Of a stretch of DNA of 64,000 nt, positions 63,780 through 64,000 are shown in pieces (position 1 is the stretch's first letter; the number at the start of each line of letters is the position of its first letter). Origin of the DNA: Sediminicola sp963974715 (lineage in GTDB: Bacteria; Bacteroidota; Bacteroidia; Flavobacteriales; Flavobacteriaceae). The notes below the pieces were generated by a model. That model did no database searches. It worked only from the letters and a program-made list of their open reading frames with translations, and had not been told where the DNA came from. The stretch is from assembly GCA_963974715.1 (NCBI GenBank), contig CAXBDK010000003.1, forward strand, positions 248,001-312,000, given 5' to 3'. The position numbers and the translations under genes are program-made.

Positions 63780-64000
63780 ATGAAAAATGATTCAAGACGG
63801 TCTTTTGTCAAAAAATTAGGTTTGGGTATTGGCTCAACGGCCATTCTTCCAACCGTTACGTCCTTTAAAACATTCTCGGAAAAAAGCAGATCTCCATTAG
63901 GAGTGAAAAAATTGAACGTAGCCCTATGCGGCTTGGGCCGTTATGCAAATATGCTAGCAACGGGTCTGATGGAATCCGAATATTGCCAGTTATCAGGTAT
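63780..64000 (+). CDS. Gfo/Idh/MocA-family oxidoreductase, Tat-exported, 5' part
   Basis: The first 73 residues only; the gene runs off the window. A twin-arginine signal (RRSFVKKLGLG, residues 6-16) precedes a Rossmann start (LNVALCGLGRYANMLATGL). It resembles periplasmic glycosidase-like or sugar dehydrogenases of this family. It lies 75 bp after the AraC-type gene in the same direction. Confidence 0.83.
   Translation, partial: MKNDSRRSFVKKLGLGIGSTAILPTVTSFKTFSEKSRSPLGVKKLNVALCGLGRYANMLATGLMESEYCQLSG

Noticed and set aside
1..64000. tRNA or rRNA genes
   Set aside because: I looked for T-loop and CCA-type 3' ends and for conserved rRNA segments and found none; short tRNA-like stretches could be missed without a covariance search.

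Overview
The window is chromosomal DNA of a member of the Bacteroidota, most likely a marine Flavobacteriaceae of the Muricauda/Maribacter/Arenibacter kind. The reasons are the moderate GC content, the recurring TAnnTTTG -7 promoter box, a complete Bat (aerotolerance) operon, an IPExxxVDY-family protein beside pyruvate kinase, AddAB-like recombination proteins, an OmpA protein with thrombospondin type 3 repeats, and a 632-residue PurF-like protein. It is mostly ordinary core genome with dense, well-conserved genes. I see no rRNA or tRNA gene, CRISPR array, prophage or intact insertion sequence.

Layout. 1-5.4 kb: the 3' part of a B12-dependent ribonucleotide reductase, a sugar kinase, and a minus-strand run of aldo/keto reductase, SDR and AlbA_2 protein. 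5.6-14.7 kb: MoxR, DUF58, a BatD-like membrane protein and BatA-B-C-D-E. 14.9-18.2 kb: two beta-carbonic anhydrases flanking a small membrane-anchored protein and a SulP transporter, a likely bicarbonate-handling cluster. 18.6 kb: pheS. 19.9-26.8 kb: a regulated RND efflux operon. 26.8-29.9 kb: CYTH protein, Rossmann protein, dinB and a LOV-like PAS protein. 30-34.4 kb, minus strand: acpP, fabF, rnc, IPExxxVDY protein and pyruvate kinase. 34.5-38.5 kb: purN, rnhA, a second PfkB kinase and the PurF-like protein.

38.6-39.42 kb: the most interesting part. Four copies of a short RNA gene lie in tandem. Each has a TAnnTTTG-type -7 box, exactly 5 nt, a nearly invariant 40-nt core, and an intrinsic terminator hairpin whose sequence differs between copies while its pairing is kept. 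They look like four independently transcribed 67-73 nt sRNAs of one family. I did not match them to a known family; Rfam Flavo-1 is one candidate to check.

39.5-49.7 kb: superoxide dismutase, AddA-like helicase-nuclease, kbl, a strongly promoted OmpA porin, AddB-like nuclease and an SDR. 50-56.2 kb: a second RND efflux set with a D-to-N change in the proton-relay pair and an unusual gap inside the operon. 56.4-60.2 kb: a PepSY membrane protein and an ars set (ArsR, DUF6428, arsenate reductase, Acr3) interrupted by a nested inverted repeat. 60.5-62 kb: a second SulP transporter. 62-62.6 kb: a 160-bp element with 19-bp terminal inverted repeats. The window ends with a 7TM-AraC regulator and the start of a Tat-exported Gfo/Idh/MocA oxidoreductase.

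All calls rest on reading the sequence and on remembered family motifs; no database search was run.
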